DNA of 56,866 nucleotides from Phytohabitans sp036906915 (GTDB lineage: Bacteria > Actinomycetota > Actinomycetes > Mycobacteriales > Micromonosporaceae). The DNA is taken from contig NZ_JBAKHX010000052.1 in NCBI RefSeq assembly GCF_036906915.1, positions 1 to 56,866 of the forward strand, given 5' to 3'. Below the pieces are notes generated by a model, which did no database searches, had not been told where the DNA came from, and saw only the letters and a list, made by a program, of their open reading frames with translations. A program made the position numbers and the translations under genes. Within the stretch, counting starts at the first letter, position 1. Each line of letters opens with the position of its first letter. Below, piece by piece: positions 1 through 9,782 of the stretch.

Positions 1-5
1 CCGCC

Positions 6-81
6 GATCAAGGGCAAACGCACGTGGTTCGATCTCTTTTCCGCGTGCGTTTGCCCTTGATCGATGCGGATCTCCTTGATC
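6..81 (-). repeat. 76-bp terminal repeat, copy 1 (left end of element I)
   Basis: The hairpin is 6-62, with 19-bp arms (6-24 and 44-62) that are perfectly complementary around a 19-nt loop. The arm begins GATCAAGGGCAAACGCACG. The head (63-81) carries a further inverted GATCAAGG box ending 19 bp from the hairpin's outer box. The same structure recurs six more times in the window. Confidence 0.85.
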
Positions 82-135
82 GGCGCGACGCGGTCGCCCG
101 TCGATGACTGCCATGCGCTGGCTGCCCGTGCGCCT

Positions 136-295
136 CGTGACCGCGCGGCTCGTGCCCGCGCGGCTCGTGCCCGCGCGGCTCGTGACCGCGCGGCTCGTGA
201 CCGCGCGGCTCGTGACCGCGCGGCTCGTGACCGCGCGGCTCGTGACCGCGCGGCTCGTGACCGCGCGGCTCGTGACCGCGCGGCTCGTGACCGCG
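136..295. repeat. 15-bp tandem repeat, about 10.7 copies
   Basis: The unit cgtgaccgcgcggct is repeated ten times from 136 to 285, followed by a 10-bp partial copy. The second and third units carry a single A-to-C change; the rest are identical, which suggests recent expansion or homogenisation. The unit length is a multiple of three, so all six frames stay open and give artefactual low-complexity reading frames across 64-663. The array lies inside element I between its left end and the methyltransferase. Apart from the array I see nothing in 82-361. Confidence 0.9.
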
Positions 296-361
296 GGCTC
301 TGCGCGGGCGGGGCTCTGTGCGGGTGGGGGCCGCATGCGGCGATCGTGGTTACGGGCGGCC

Positions 362-967
362 CTAGGGGCCGCTGGTCGCCGCGACTGCCGCGACCGCGAC
401 GCCCGTCGACCAGTCGATCAGCGTGGGTGCGAGGCGGGAGTCGCGTGCAAGCTCCGTGCGGAAGGCCGCCACGCGCTCGTGGTGCTCCGCCGGCCAGGCC
501 GGGTGCGGGAGCAGATCGTCCACGACGTACAGGGCGCCGGGCGCGAGGTGGCGCAAGAGCAGGTCGCGGTCTTCGAACTTGCCGGTCATCCAGTCGGCGA
601 ACACGAGGTCGAAGGGCGGTCCTGAGTACCCGATCAGCCAAGATCGCGCGTCGGCGAGGGTGACCTGCGCGCGGACGTCTCCGCTGAGGACGTCGCGCGC
701 TGCCGCGGCGGTCGTCGGGTCGACCTCGACGGTCGTCAGCCTCGCGTCGGGGGTCATGCCGGCGAGTAGCCAGGCGGCGCCGACGCCGGTGCCGGTGCCG
801 ATCTCCAGCAGGTGGCCGCCGGGCTTGCTGGCCGCCAGCGTGCGCAGCAGCGCGCCGGTTTGGTCGTCGCAGGCCATCGTGAAGCCCAGCGCGGCGGCGG
901 CGTCGCGCGCGGCGCGCACGAGCGGCGGTACGTCGAACGGCGATACGTCGATCAAGGAAACCTCCAT
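362..967 (-). CDS. Class I SAM-dependent O-methyltransferase-like protein
   Basis: The 201-aa protein has a Rossmann-fold methyltransferase core: SAM motif I LLEIGTGTGVGAAWL near residues 53-67, an acidic motif II (TTVEVD, about 78-83) and an FADW motif near 128. It resembles small O-methyltransferases of the YrrM/catechol-type group; the substrate is unknown. The longest start, ATG at 967, lies inside the head of terminal repeat copy 2, so residues 1-8 come from the repeat. No Shine-Dalgarno precedes that ATG, but the repeat supplies GGAGG five bases before an in-frame TTG at 955, and a GTG lies further in. The true N-terminus is therefore uncertain and the native start may have been replaced when the element formed. 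It is the only gene in element I. Confidence 0.7.
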   Translation of the reverse strand: MEVSLIDVSPFDVPPLVRAARDAAAALGFTMACDDQTGALLRTLAASKPGGHLLEIGTGTGVGAAWLLAGMTPDARLTTVEVDPTTAAAARDVLSGDVRAQVTLADARSWLIGYSGPPFDLVFADWMTGKFEDRDLLLRHLAPGALYVVDDLLPHPAWPAEHHERVAAFRTELARDSRLAPTLIDWSTGVAVAAVAATSGP

Positions 968-1025
968 CGATCAAGGGCAAACGCATGTGGAAAAGAGATC
1001 GAACCACGTGCCTTTGCCCTTGATC
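950..1025 (+). repeat. 76-bp terminal repeat, copy 2 (right end of element I)
   Basis: The head is 950-968, with a GATCAAGG box at 950. The hairpin is 969-1025, and the arms pair with two mismatches through 22 bp around an AAAAGAGATCGAA-type loop. Beyond the hairpin the outward strand continues GACGGAA and is purine-rich, as at other copies. It lies between the methyltransferase start and the end of the treZ-like gene. Confidence 0.85.
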
Positions 1026-1062
1026 GACGGAAATCGGAAAGGCGGCGGGGAGAGGGGAGTGC

Positions 1063-2556
1063 TCAGCGGTCGAAGCGGGCGCAGCCCACCACGGCCGCCG
1101 ACTCGCCGGGCAGGTCGGCTGAGTCGTGGACCAGCGCCAGGCCCGGCTCGGTCGCCACCAGGACGGAGCGCGCCGTGCCGTGCAGGTTGACGCGTTGCGG
1201 GGTGCGGCGCAGGTTGGTGACCACGACGCAGCAGCCGCGCCGGATCGCCAGGAAGCTGGCGCCGTGCCAGACGTCGGAGCGGCGCAGCGTCGGCTGGGAC
1301 AGGTCGGGGTGCGCGCGCCGCATCGCGATCAACCGGCGGTACAGGTCGAACATGTCGCTGTGCTCGCGCTTCTCCAGCTCTGACCAGTCGAGGCTGGAAA
1401 GGGCTCTCGCCTCGTGTGCCGGCCAGTGCGCGCCGGTTTCGCCGGGCGGCCGGGCCGCCCACTCCTCGCCCATCTGCATGACCGGAGTGGAGGGCGCGGT
1501 CATCAGCAGGGTGGCGCCGAGCCGCAGCATGCCGGGGGACAGAGCGGCCAGCGGCCGGTCGGTGCCGCCCACGTCGGCGAACCGCTGACGCAGGATCGTG
1601 AACAGCTGCTCCAGCGTGCCGAACTCGGCCCGGTAGTTGCGGTCGAGCGCGTCGTCGGGCTCCCAGAGCGCGGCGAGGTCGCCGGGCGCCGAGCGCGGGG
1701 TGATCAGCCGGGCGCCGACCCGGTCTGAGCCGGCGATCAGCGACAGCGGCCGCCCGAGCCGGGCCGAGAGGGTCTCGACCTGGGTGGTCAGCTCCTCCAG
1801 TAGCCGCATCGCCTGGCGGTCGATGAGCGTGTGCGCGGCGTCCAGCCGGACGCCGTCGGCGTGGTAGTCGCGCAGCCACATCATCACGTTGTCGACGATG
1901 AAGCTGCGGATGCCGTCAGCGTGCGGCCCGTCGAGCGCGAGCGTGTGGCCCCAGGTGTTGACGACATCGGCGAGGTACGGGCCGAGGCGGGGCGAGCTGG
2001 CCTCGACGTGGTCGTAGTGCAGGTCGAGCACCACGGCGATGCCGCGCGCGTGGCACGCGTCGACGAAGCGCTTGAGGCCGTCGGGGCCGCCATACGTGGG
2101 GTGCGGCGTGTACCAGCACGCGGTGTAGTGCAGCGGGCCGTGCTCGACGTTGACGGGTCGCAGCTCGACCGCGTCGATGCCCAGCGCGGTCAGGTGGTCG
2201 AGCTTGTCGATCGCCGCGTCGAACGTGCCCTCGGAGGTGAACGCTCCCACGTGCAGTGCGTACACCACGCCGCCGGTCAGCTCACGGCCCGCAAAGGCAC
2301 CGTCGGTCCAGCGGAACGCCGCGTGGTCGTAGGTGCGGCTCGGCCCGTGCACCCCGTGCGGCTGCCAGCGCGAACGCGGGTCGGGCAGCGGCTGGTCGGA
2401 GTCGCCGAGAAGGTACGAGTAGTCGGCGCCGTGCGCGGGGCAGTCGACCTCGACGCGCCACCAGCCGCCGTCCTGCAGAGTCATTGGATGGTCAGTTCCG
2501 GCCACCCGAACGCGCATCTTCGACGCGTCGGGAGCCCATACACTAAACCTGGTCAC
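1063..2556 (-). CDS. treZ: TreZ-like GH13 protein with a degenerate active site
   Basis: The 497-aa protein aligns by eye with malto-oligosyltrehalose trehalohydrolase. The N-terminal beta-domain begins FSVWAPDA. LHVGAFTSEGTFDAAIDKLD (101-120), YGGPDGLKRFVDACHARGI (155-173), DGVRLDAAH (234-242), LLEELTT and MGEEWAAR (362-369) all match the family. TreZ normally releases trehalose from maltooligosyltrehalose. Here only the beta-4 nucleophile aspartate (D239) is kept. The beta-5 LIAESD motif reads LIAGSD, so the acid/base glutamate is glycine at 276. The segment that should hold the beta-7 QNHDQ motif is missing between about 320 and 345. The NWGYDG and NH motifs are also altered. It is shorter than the usual roughly 580 residues. 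The GTG start overlaps treY by 14 bp, so the gene is cotranscribed. It is probably inactive or repurposed. The reading frame is intact, so I do not call it a pseudogene. Confidence 0.8.
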   Translation of the reverse strand: MTRFSVWAPDASKMRVRVAGTDHPMTLQDGGWWRVEVDCPAHGADYSYLLGDSDQPLPDPRSRWQPHGVHGPSRTYDHAAFRWTDGAFAGRELTGGVVYALHVGAFTSEGTFDAAIDKLDHLTALGIDAVELRPVNVEHGPLHYTACWYTPHPTYGGPDGLKRFVDACHARGIAVVLDLHYDHVEASSPRLGPYLADVVNTWGHTLALDGPHADGIRSFIVDNVMMWLRDYHADGVRLDAAHTLIDRQAMRLLEELTTQVETLSARLGRPLSLIAGSDRVGARLITPRSAPGDLAALWEPDDALDRNYRAEFGTLEQLFTILRQRFADVGGTDRPLAALSPGMLRLGATLLMTAPSTPVMQMGEEWAARPPGETGAHWPAHEARALSSLDWSELEKREHSDMFDLYRRLIAMRRAHPDLSQPTLRRSDVWHGASFLAIRRGCCVVVTNLRRTPQRVNLHGTARSVLVATEPGLALVHDSADLPGESAAVVGCARFDR

Positions 2557-4801
2557 GGTTCACCACCAGGAGCGCTACTGGATAGGCGGACAGCACGTCG
2601 GACAATGGCACCCGCCGGGACTGCCATGTGCGTCCGGTAAGCACATCGCCCCACCGCCCCGGCGCCAACGCCAGCTTAGTGCCGCCCCAGCCACCCTGAA
2701 GTGCCAACTTCACCGGCAATCTGGTGGCGATCGCGACAACGCCGCCCCGATCGAAGGTGAACGCGTGCTCGGCGGCCGGCCCCTCGACCACCACCGGTTC
2801 GTAGCGGTCGAACGGACGATCTCGGCGGGCGCGCAGCACCCGGCTGGTGACGAGGAGCTTGGCGGCGCCCGTGGCGTCGACGGGCGGCATCCACCCGGCG
2901 TCGATCCGGCGCAACAGCTCACGCCGGAGGGCGAAGTCGACCGGCCGGCGGTTGTCGGGGTCGACCAGGGAGTTGTCCCATAGCTCGGTGCCCTGGTAGG
3001 TGTCGGGCACGCCCGGCATGGCCAGCTGCACGAGCTTCTGCCCGAGCGAGTTCGACCAGCCGTACGGTGTGATCGTCGCGACGAACGCGTCGATGTCGGC
3101 GCGCAGGTCCGGATCGTCGTATGCCTGGTCGGCCGCCGCGTGCAGCGCGGCCTCCGCGGCGAGGTCCGGGTCGGCCCAGCTCGTCGCGGCCTCCCGGGCG
3201 GCCTTTTCGAGGTACGCGTGCAGGCGCTCGCGCTCGATCGGCCACGCGCCCGCCACCGTCTGCCAGAGCAGCAGCGCGAGGCTCGCGTCGGCGAGGGGCG
3301 CGGCCCGCGTCCACCGGCGCAGCGTCGCCGCCCATTCCGTCGGCATTTCTGAGAGTACTGCCAGCCGCGCGCGCACGTCCTCGGAGCGTTTGGTGTCGTG
3401 TGTGGACAGTGTGGTCATGCCCCGCGGCCAGTCCCGTTGCCGCACGGCGGCCGCCCGGTGAAACGCCTCCGGCGTGACGCCGAAGCGGGCCGGGTCGCCG
3501 CCCACCTCGTTCAGGGCCACGAACCGGGTGTGGCGGTAGTACGCGGTGTCCTCCACGCCCTTGGCCATGACCGCGCCGGTGTACTGCTGGAACCGCTGGG
3601 CCAGCTCGTCGGCCGGGTCGCAGAGGCGCGTGCGGAGCGCGTCGAGCGCCTCGGCGAGTTCCGGCCTTCTCCGCGCGGCCTCGGTGCGTGCGGCGGCGAG
3701 ATGGCGGGCCCCGGCGGGCAGGTACGAGCGGTACACCTCGAAGGCGGCGGCCAGCTCGGCGAGCGCCTCGGCGGCGTGCGGCACCTCGGGCGCGAGCCGG
3801 GCGATGCGGCCCAGCTCGGCCGCCAGCAGTGTCGTGGCGGCGCGCTTCTTCCCCTGATACCTGATCCCGGGCCACGAGGGCTCGCCGGCGAGCCGGTGCA
3901 GGGGCTCCTCGCCGGCCGGGTCGACGAAGAGGCCACATACCTCGCCGAGTGCGTCGTACCCGGTGGTGCCGTCGACCGGCCACTCGCGGTGCAGCTGCTC
4001 GCCCGGTTCCAGGATCTTCTCGACGAGCAGCCACGCGTCCGGTGCGGCCTTCCGCAGCCGGGCCAGGTATCCGGCGGGGTCGCGCAGCCCGTCCGGGTGG
4101 TCGACGCGGATGCCGTCCGGTGCCCAGCGCAGCACCTCTCGATGGGTGGCCGCGAACACCGCCGGGTCCTCGACGCGCAGACCGGCCAGTGTGGACACCG
4201 CGAAGAACCGCCGATAGTTGACATCGGTGTCGCCTCGTCGCCACGAGATCAGCCGGTAGTGCTGGCGCCTGTGCACGTCCTTGGGATCGCCGTCACCGGT
4301 GCCGTCGGCGATCGGGAAGCGCAGTTCGTGGTAGAGAAGCTCACCGTCTGCTTCGCCTTCCCAGGAAACCTTGAGGTCGTCCAGCGCGTTCGGGTCGTCG
4401 GCCAGTACCGGAAGCCGGAGCGGACCGCGCGACCAGTCGATGTCGAACCAGCCCGCGAACCGCGACTCGCGGCCGCGACGAAGCACGTCCCACCAGGCCG
4501 CGTTCGCGGCCGGGACGGCCACGCTCATGTGGTTGGGCACGATGTCGACGACCAGGCCGAGCCCATGCGCGTGAAGCGCCGCGACCAGCCGCTCCCGGCC
4601 CGGCTCGCCGCCCAACTCCGGGTTTACCCGCGAGTGGTCGACCACGTCGTATCCGTGCGTGGAGCCGGGCGCCGCGGTGAGCAGCGGCGCGGTGTACAGG
4701 TGGGTGACGCCGAGCGCGACCAGGTAGTCGGCGAGCTCAGCGGTGGCGTACAGGTCGAAGTCCGGCCGCACCTGGACGCGATAGGTGCTGCCGGGAGTCA
4801 C
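2543..4801 (-). CDS. treY: Malto-oligosyltrehalose synthase
   Basis: This 752-aa GH13 family enzyme converts the reducing-end glucose of a maltodextrin into an alpha,alpha-1,1-linked trehalose unit in the cytoplasm. Typical TreY motifs are intact: STYRVQVRPDFD at the N-terminus, HLYTAPLLTAAPGSTHGYDV, VVDIVPNHMSV, the nucleophile region DGIRVDHPDGLRDPAGY, acid/base region LLVEKILEPGEQL, STHDTKRSEDVRARL with the third catalytic aspartate, and the C-terminal VPDTYQGTELWD. The length is normal for the family. The GTG start at 4801 lies one base beyond the glgX stop, and the 3' end overlaps the treZ-like gene, so the three genes form one minus-strand operon. The enzyme looks active, in contrast to its TreZ neighbour. 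Confidence 0.95.
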   Translation of the reverse strand: MTPGSTYRVQVRPDFDLYATAELADYLVALGVTHLYTAPLLTAAPGSTHGYDVVDHSRVNPELGGEPGRERLVAALHAHGLGLVVDIVPNHMSVAVPAANAAWWDVLRRGRESRFAGWFDIDWSRGPLRLPVLADDPNALDDLKVSWEGEADGELLYHELRFPIADGTGDGDPKDVHRRQHYRLISWRRGDTDVNYRRFFAVSTLAGLRVEDPAVFAATHREVLRWAPDGIRVDHPDGLRDPAGYLARLRKAAPDAWLLVEKILEPGEQLHREWPVDGTTGYDALGEVCGLFVDPAGEEPLHRLAGEPSWPGIRYQGKKRAATTLLAAELGRIARLAPEVPHAAEALAELAAAFEVYRSYLPAGARHLAAARTEAARRRPELAEALDALRTRLCDPADELAQRFQQYTGAVMAKGVEDTAYYRHTRFVALNEVGGDPARFGVTPEAFHRAAAVRQRDWPRGMTTLSTHDTKRSEDVRARLAVLSEMPTEWAATLRRWTRAAPLADASLALLLWQTVAGAWPIERERLHAYLEKAAREAATSWADPDLAAEAALHAAADQAYDDPDLRADIDAFVATITPYGWSNSLGQKLVQLAMPGVPDTYQGTELWDNSLVDPDNRRPVDFALRRELLRRIDAGWMPPVDATGAAKLLVTSRVLRARRDRPFDRYEPVVVEGPAAEHAFTFDRGGVVAIATRLPVKLALQGGWGGTKLALAPGRWGDVLTGRTWQSRRVPLSDVLSAYPVALLVVNRDQV

Positions 4802-4802
4802 C

Positions 4803-6908
<2,106 letters not shown>

Positions 6909-7016
6909 GGTCGTCAGGGTACGTCGGTTGATCACCCAATCTAGGGCATAGACACATCATTCGATACGCACGTGTCGTACCCGCCTGGCACCATCCGGGC
7001 CAGACGCGTGGCGCGG

Positions 7017-7961
7017 TTAGGTGCGGCGGGCTCGGGCTCGGCGTTTGCCCTCGTGCATGGCCTGCACGCGGGCGATCGGGATCGTGTGGCCTTCCGCCAC
7101 GAGGTCGTCGGGCAGGCGCTGCGGCGACGGCAGCCGCTCCATCCACGGGTTGGCGGCGCCCAACAGCCCGGGCGCGGTGTGGATGGTGAAGTCGGCCGGC
7201 ACGACCGACTCGACGTCGCCCCAGGCCACCGGGAACGACACGGGCACGCCGGGGCGCAGCCGAGGGCTGTACGCCGCCACCACCGTGGCGCCGCCCGCTC
7301 GGGTCGAGTCGATGAAGACCTTGCCGCCGCGGTCCTCCCGGATGAACGCCGTGGTCGCGAGCGCCGGGTCGAGCCGCTCGGCGCGGGCCGCGATCGCTCG
7401 GGTGGCCGCCGCGGCGTCGTCGAAGGCCGCGTCCGCCACCGGTACGAACACGTGCACGCCCTTGGCGCCGCTGGTCTTGACCGCGCCTGCCAGGCCCGCG
7501 TCGGTGAGCGCCTGGCGGACCAGCAGCGCCGCCCGCACCGCCTGCCGGAATGCGGGCACACCGTCGCCCTCCGGCGGATCAAGGTCGAGCACCAGGTGCG
7601 TCGGCCGGTCCAACCGTTCGGACCGCATCAGCGTCGGGTGGTACTCGATCGCGCGCTGGTTCGCGAACCACAGCAGCGTCCGCCGGTCGTCGCACAGGGC
7701 ATACGAGACGTCGCGGTGGGAGGACTCCGCCCACATCGTCACGGTCCGTACCCACTCCGGCGTGTACTTGGGCAGGTTCTTCTGCATGAACGGCTTCTGC
7801 CCGCGCAGTACCCGGATCACCGACAGTGGCCGGTCGCGAAGCTCGGGGATGATCCGGTCGTGCATCGCGTCGAGGTACTCGACGAGATCCCGTTTGGTGG
7901 ACTCAGAACCGTCGAAAAGCGGCTGGTCGAGATTGGTGAGCGTCACCTCGTCGCTGCTCAT
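7017..7961 (-). CDS. LigD-type primase/polymerase domain protein (standalone PolDom)
   Basis: The 314-aa protein is the archaeo-eukaryotic primase-like polymerase domain that works in bacterial non-homologous end joining, where it adds nucleotides at broken ends, usually with Ku and a ligase. The metal-binding LVLDLDPPEGDG motif, VKTSGAKGVHVFVPV, FIDSTRAGGATVVAAYSPR and GVPVSFPVAWGDVESV follow in the usual order. No ligase or phosphoesterase domain is attached and no Ku gene is in the window. ATG at 7961 is preceded by a strong GGAGGG about 10 bases upstream. The ATG overlaps the TGA of the upstream kinase-like gene (ATGA), so the two are probably translationally coupled. The lysine- and arginine-rich C-terminal tail may bind DNA. 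Confidence 0.88.
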   Translation of the reverse strand: MSSDEVTLTNLDQPLFDGSESTKRDLVEYLDAMHDRIIPELRDRPLSVIRVLRGQKPFMQKNLPKYTPEWVRTVTMWAESSHRDVSYALCDDRRTLLWFANQRAIEYHPTLMRSERLDRPTHLVLDLDPPEGDGVPAFRQAVRAALLVRQALTDAGLAGAVKTSGAKGVHVFVPVADAAFDDAAAATRAIAARAERLDPALATTAFIREDRGGKVFIDSTRAGGATVVAAYSPRLRPGVPVSFPVAWGDVESVVPADFTIHTAPGLLGAANPWMERLPSPQRLPDDLVAEGHTIPIARVQAMHEGKRRARARRT

Positions 7962-8839
7962 TGCCCCACCCTCCGGAACGGCGCGATGGTCTTGCGGATC
8001 ATTTCGAGAGCGCCCCAGTCGCCGTCGCCGTGCGCGATCTGGCTGAGCAGTTCGCGCAGGTGCAGCAGCGGCATCCGGTCGCGCCAGCCGTCGTGCGGCC
8101 GCGCGACTTCCTCGTACGCGGCGAAGAACGCGTCGGACTCCGCCGGCCGGTCGCACGACCACATCATGCTGAGATCGACCTCCGGCCACGTGTACGACAC
8201 GGCGGGATCGATCAGCACGGGCTGACCAGCGGCGTCCGCGAGCACATTGCCCGTCCAGAGGTCACCGTGCGTGAGGGCGGCGGGTTGATCGGGTACCAGG
8301 TCCGGCAGGCGCTCACACAGGTGCTCCAGAGCGCGGCGGTCGTCGGCGTCGAACGCGGCCGATACCAGCGGCTCGGTCAGCCACCGCAGGATGCGGTGCT
8401 CGGCGAAGAACGCGTGCCCGTCGTCGCTCCACGCGTTGTGCTGCCGCAGCCGCCCGAGCCATCCGTCGCGGTGCCAGCCGAACCGCTCGGACCCCGTCGT
8501 GGTGTGCAGCGTCGCCACCATATGCCCCAGTGTCGCCCAGAATTCTGTGCTGTCGAGCCGCGCTCGGAGCGGTTCGAGCACGAGCAGGTCGGCTGCCACC
8601 AGGCGTACCGCGGGGGTGTGGACGCCTGGCACGGCCGCGAGGGCACGGAGCCCCTCGGCCTCGACGGCGAACAGGTCGGCGCCGGGATCGGCGATGGTCT
8701 TGGCGAACAGTCGCGTGCCGTCCTCGCGGGTGGCCAGCCCGGCGTGGGCGACCACGCCCCCGTACGCGGGCTCCAGCGACACGATGTCAGCGAAGCCGGC
8801 CGCGGCGAGTCGAGTGGCGAGGAGATCGGTCTCCGTCAT
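7958..8839 (-). CDS. Fructosamine kinase / aminoglycoside phosphotransferase-like protein
   Basis: The 293-aa protein belongs to the kinase-like fold that includes fructosamine-3-kinases, which phosphorylate ketoamine-modified proteins so that the sugar is released. Visible motifs are the LFAKTI lysine region (about 46-51), the catalytic-loop LTHGDLWTGNVL near 189-200 (HGDLWxGN is diagnostic) and VLIDPAVSYTWPEVDLSMM, which matches the fructosamine-kinase D-P-A-x-x-Y-G-x-x-E-x-D-x-A region with some changes. ATG at 8839 was chosen because upstream sequence lacks homology. The stop overlaps the start of the LigD-type polymerase gene. A role in repairing glycated proteins is inferred from the family only. 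Confidence 0.82.
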   Translation of the reverse strand: MTETDLLATRLAAAGFADIVSLEPAYGGVVAHAGLATREDGTRLFAKTIADPGADLFAVEAEGLRALAAVPGVHTPAVRLVAADLLVLEPLRARLDSTEFWATLGHMVATLHTTTGSERFGWHRDGWLGRLRQHNAWSDDGHAFFAEHRILRWLTEPLVSAAFDADDRRALEHLCERLPDLVPDQPAALTHGDLWTGNVLADAAGQPVLIDPAVSYTWPEVDLSMMWSCDRPAESDAFFAAYEEVARPHDGWRDRMPLLHLRELLSQIAHGDGDWGALEMIRKTIAPFRRVGQ

Positions 8840-8978
8840 CCCGCGATTGTGTCGTACCCCGTTGTTACGTTCGGCCCCATGAGAAGAGTGATTTTCACGC
8901 CTGGCACCGATGAGTCCACACCCGCCGGGCCGTCTAACCGTTCGACAGAGGAAGAAGAAACCGCAGGAGGAGATTCCG

Positions 8979-9272
8979 ATGATCGCGAAGGTTGACCCGC
9001 TCACCGCCGCCCGCGCGGAAGCGCTCTTCACCAGCCACCTGTCGACCAGCAGCCGGCCCACCGCGGCCGCCGTCGCCGACGCCATCCGCGCCGCGGTGCG
9101 CGCCCACGGCGGCACCCGTGGCTGCGCCGCCGATGTGGCCACCGCGTACGGCGACCACCCGGAGATCGCCGCGCCGCGTATGCGGTGGGCCAGGGGTGTC
9201 GTGGATGAGATTTACGGCGTTCGGCAGGCGGTGGTCACCCCCGATCAGCGAAGCTGTGCGTTGGTGGCATAA
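8979..9272 (+). CDS. Small conserved actinobacterial protein, function unknown
   Basis: The 97-aa protein begins MIAKVDPLTAARAEALFTS. ATG at 8979 follows an excellent ribosome site (AGGAGGAGA, about six bases upstream), which excludes the longer frame beginning at 8910. It is predicted all-helical and alanine/arginine-rich, with no membrane segment and no cysteine pair for metal binding. I recognise the N-terminal pattern as common in actinomycetes but know no function. It stands alone on the plus strand, divergent from the kinase gene. The next 122 bp (9273-9394) hold no gene. Confidence 0.75.
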   Translation: MIAKVDPLTAARAEALFTSHLSTSSRPTAAAVADAIRAAVRAHGGTRGCAADVATAYGDHPEIAAPRMRWARGVVDEIYGVRQAVVTPDQRSCALVA

Positions 9273-9394
9273 AGCCCTGGGAGCGAGGGAGTTGGCGCGG
9301 CGACGCCTGGACTGAGGAGCGAAGTGACGAGGGAAGGCGTTGCCTTGTAGCGCCGCACGACCGAGCGACCCAACAAGCTCAGTAGGAGACGGCC

Positions 9395-9775
9395 ATGCTT
9401 GGAAACACGAAGGCGTTCAGCAGCTTCTCCGTCGACGACCTGGCCAAGGCCAAGGAGTTCTACGGCGGCACACTCGGGCTGCGGGTGAGCGACAGCGAAT
9501 TCGGGGTGCTGTTCCTGCACCCGGCAAACGGCGACAGCCGAATCATGGTCTACCCCAAAGACAATCACGCGCCGGCCAGCTTCACGGTGCTGAACTTCCC
9601 GGTCGACGACATCGACCAGGCGGTCGACGACCTTACGGCGCGGGGCATCCGCTTCGAGCGGTACGACGGCTTCAAGCAGGACGAAAAGGGCATCGTGCGC
9701 GACGAGATGGGCCCGGGAATCGCCTGGTTCGCTGACCCGGCGGGCAACATCATCGCGGTGCTCCAGGAGAGCTAG
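9395..9775 (+). CDS. VOC (glyoxalase/bleomycin-resistance) superfamily protein
   Basis: The 126-aa protein has a single vicinal-oxygen-chelate domain built of two beta-alpha-beta-beta-beta modules: FSVDDLAKAKEFYGGTLGL at the N-terminus and a second module with FPVDDIDQAVDDLTARGI near 70-87, ending WFADPAGNIIAVLQ. This pattern is shared by many lactoylglutathione-lyase-like and antibiotic-binding proteins. The metal-ligand set is incomplete by eye, so neither lyase nor dioxygenase activity can be assigned. GTAGGAGA sits upstream of the ATG. It is convergent with xdhC, which ends eight bases away. Confidence 0.85.
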   Translation: MLGNTKAFSSFSVDDLAKAKEFYGGTLGLRVSDSEFGVLFLHPANGDSRIMVYPKDNHAPASFTVLNFPVDDIDQAVDDLTARGIRFERYDGFKQDEKGIVRDEMGPGIAWFADPAGNIIAVLQES

Positions 9776-9782
9776 CCGGCGG

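Larger units (their letters stand above)
6..1025. mobile_element. Hairpin-bounded element I, carrying a methyltransferase gene
   Basis: Two copies of a 76-bp repeat face each other (6-81 minus, 950-1025 plus) and enclose 868 bp. Each end is a 57-bp imperfect palindrome with a 19-bp head pointing inward. The interior holds a 15-bp tandem repeat and one methyltransferase gene. The layout matches elements II (30859-31307) and III (35219-35639), which have no convincing interior gene. I see no transposase and no clear target-site duplication. The layout suggests a non-autonomous transposable element or cassette. Calling it mobile is an inference from repetition and symmetry. Confidence 0.55.

Noticed and set aside
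6..62. Hairpin repeats as ordinary rho-independent terminators
   Set aside because: There is no T-tract on either side, copies lie at gene starts as well as ends, and the extra 19-bp head is conserved, which a terminator does not need.
136..295. Possible CRISPR-like array
   Set aside because: The units are directly contiguous with no spacers and are only 15 bp, so this is a simple tandem repeat.
64..663. Long plus-strand frames rich in RAARD or LVTAR repeats
   Set aside because: They are produced by the 15-bp tandem repeat and by antisense of the methyltransferase gene. There is no domain, and codon pattern and ribosome site are lacking.
6936..7016. Promoter for glgX using TAGATT at 6943-6938
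   Set aside because: No acceptable -35 at 16-19 bp was found, so it is mentioned only under the glgX start choice.
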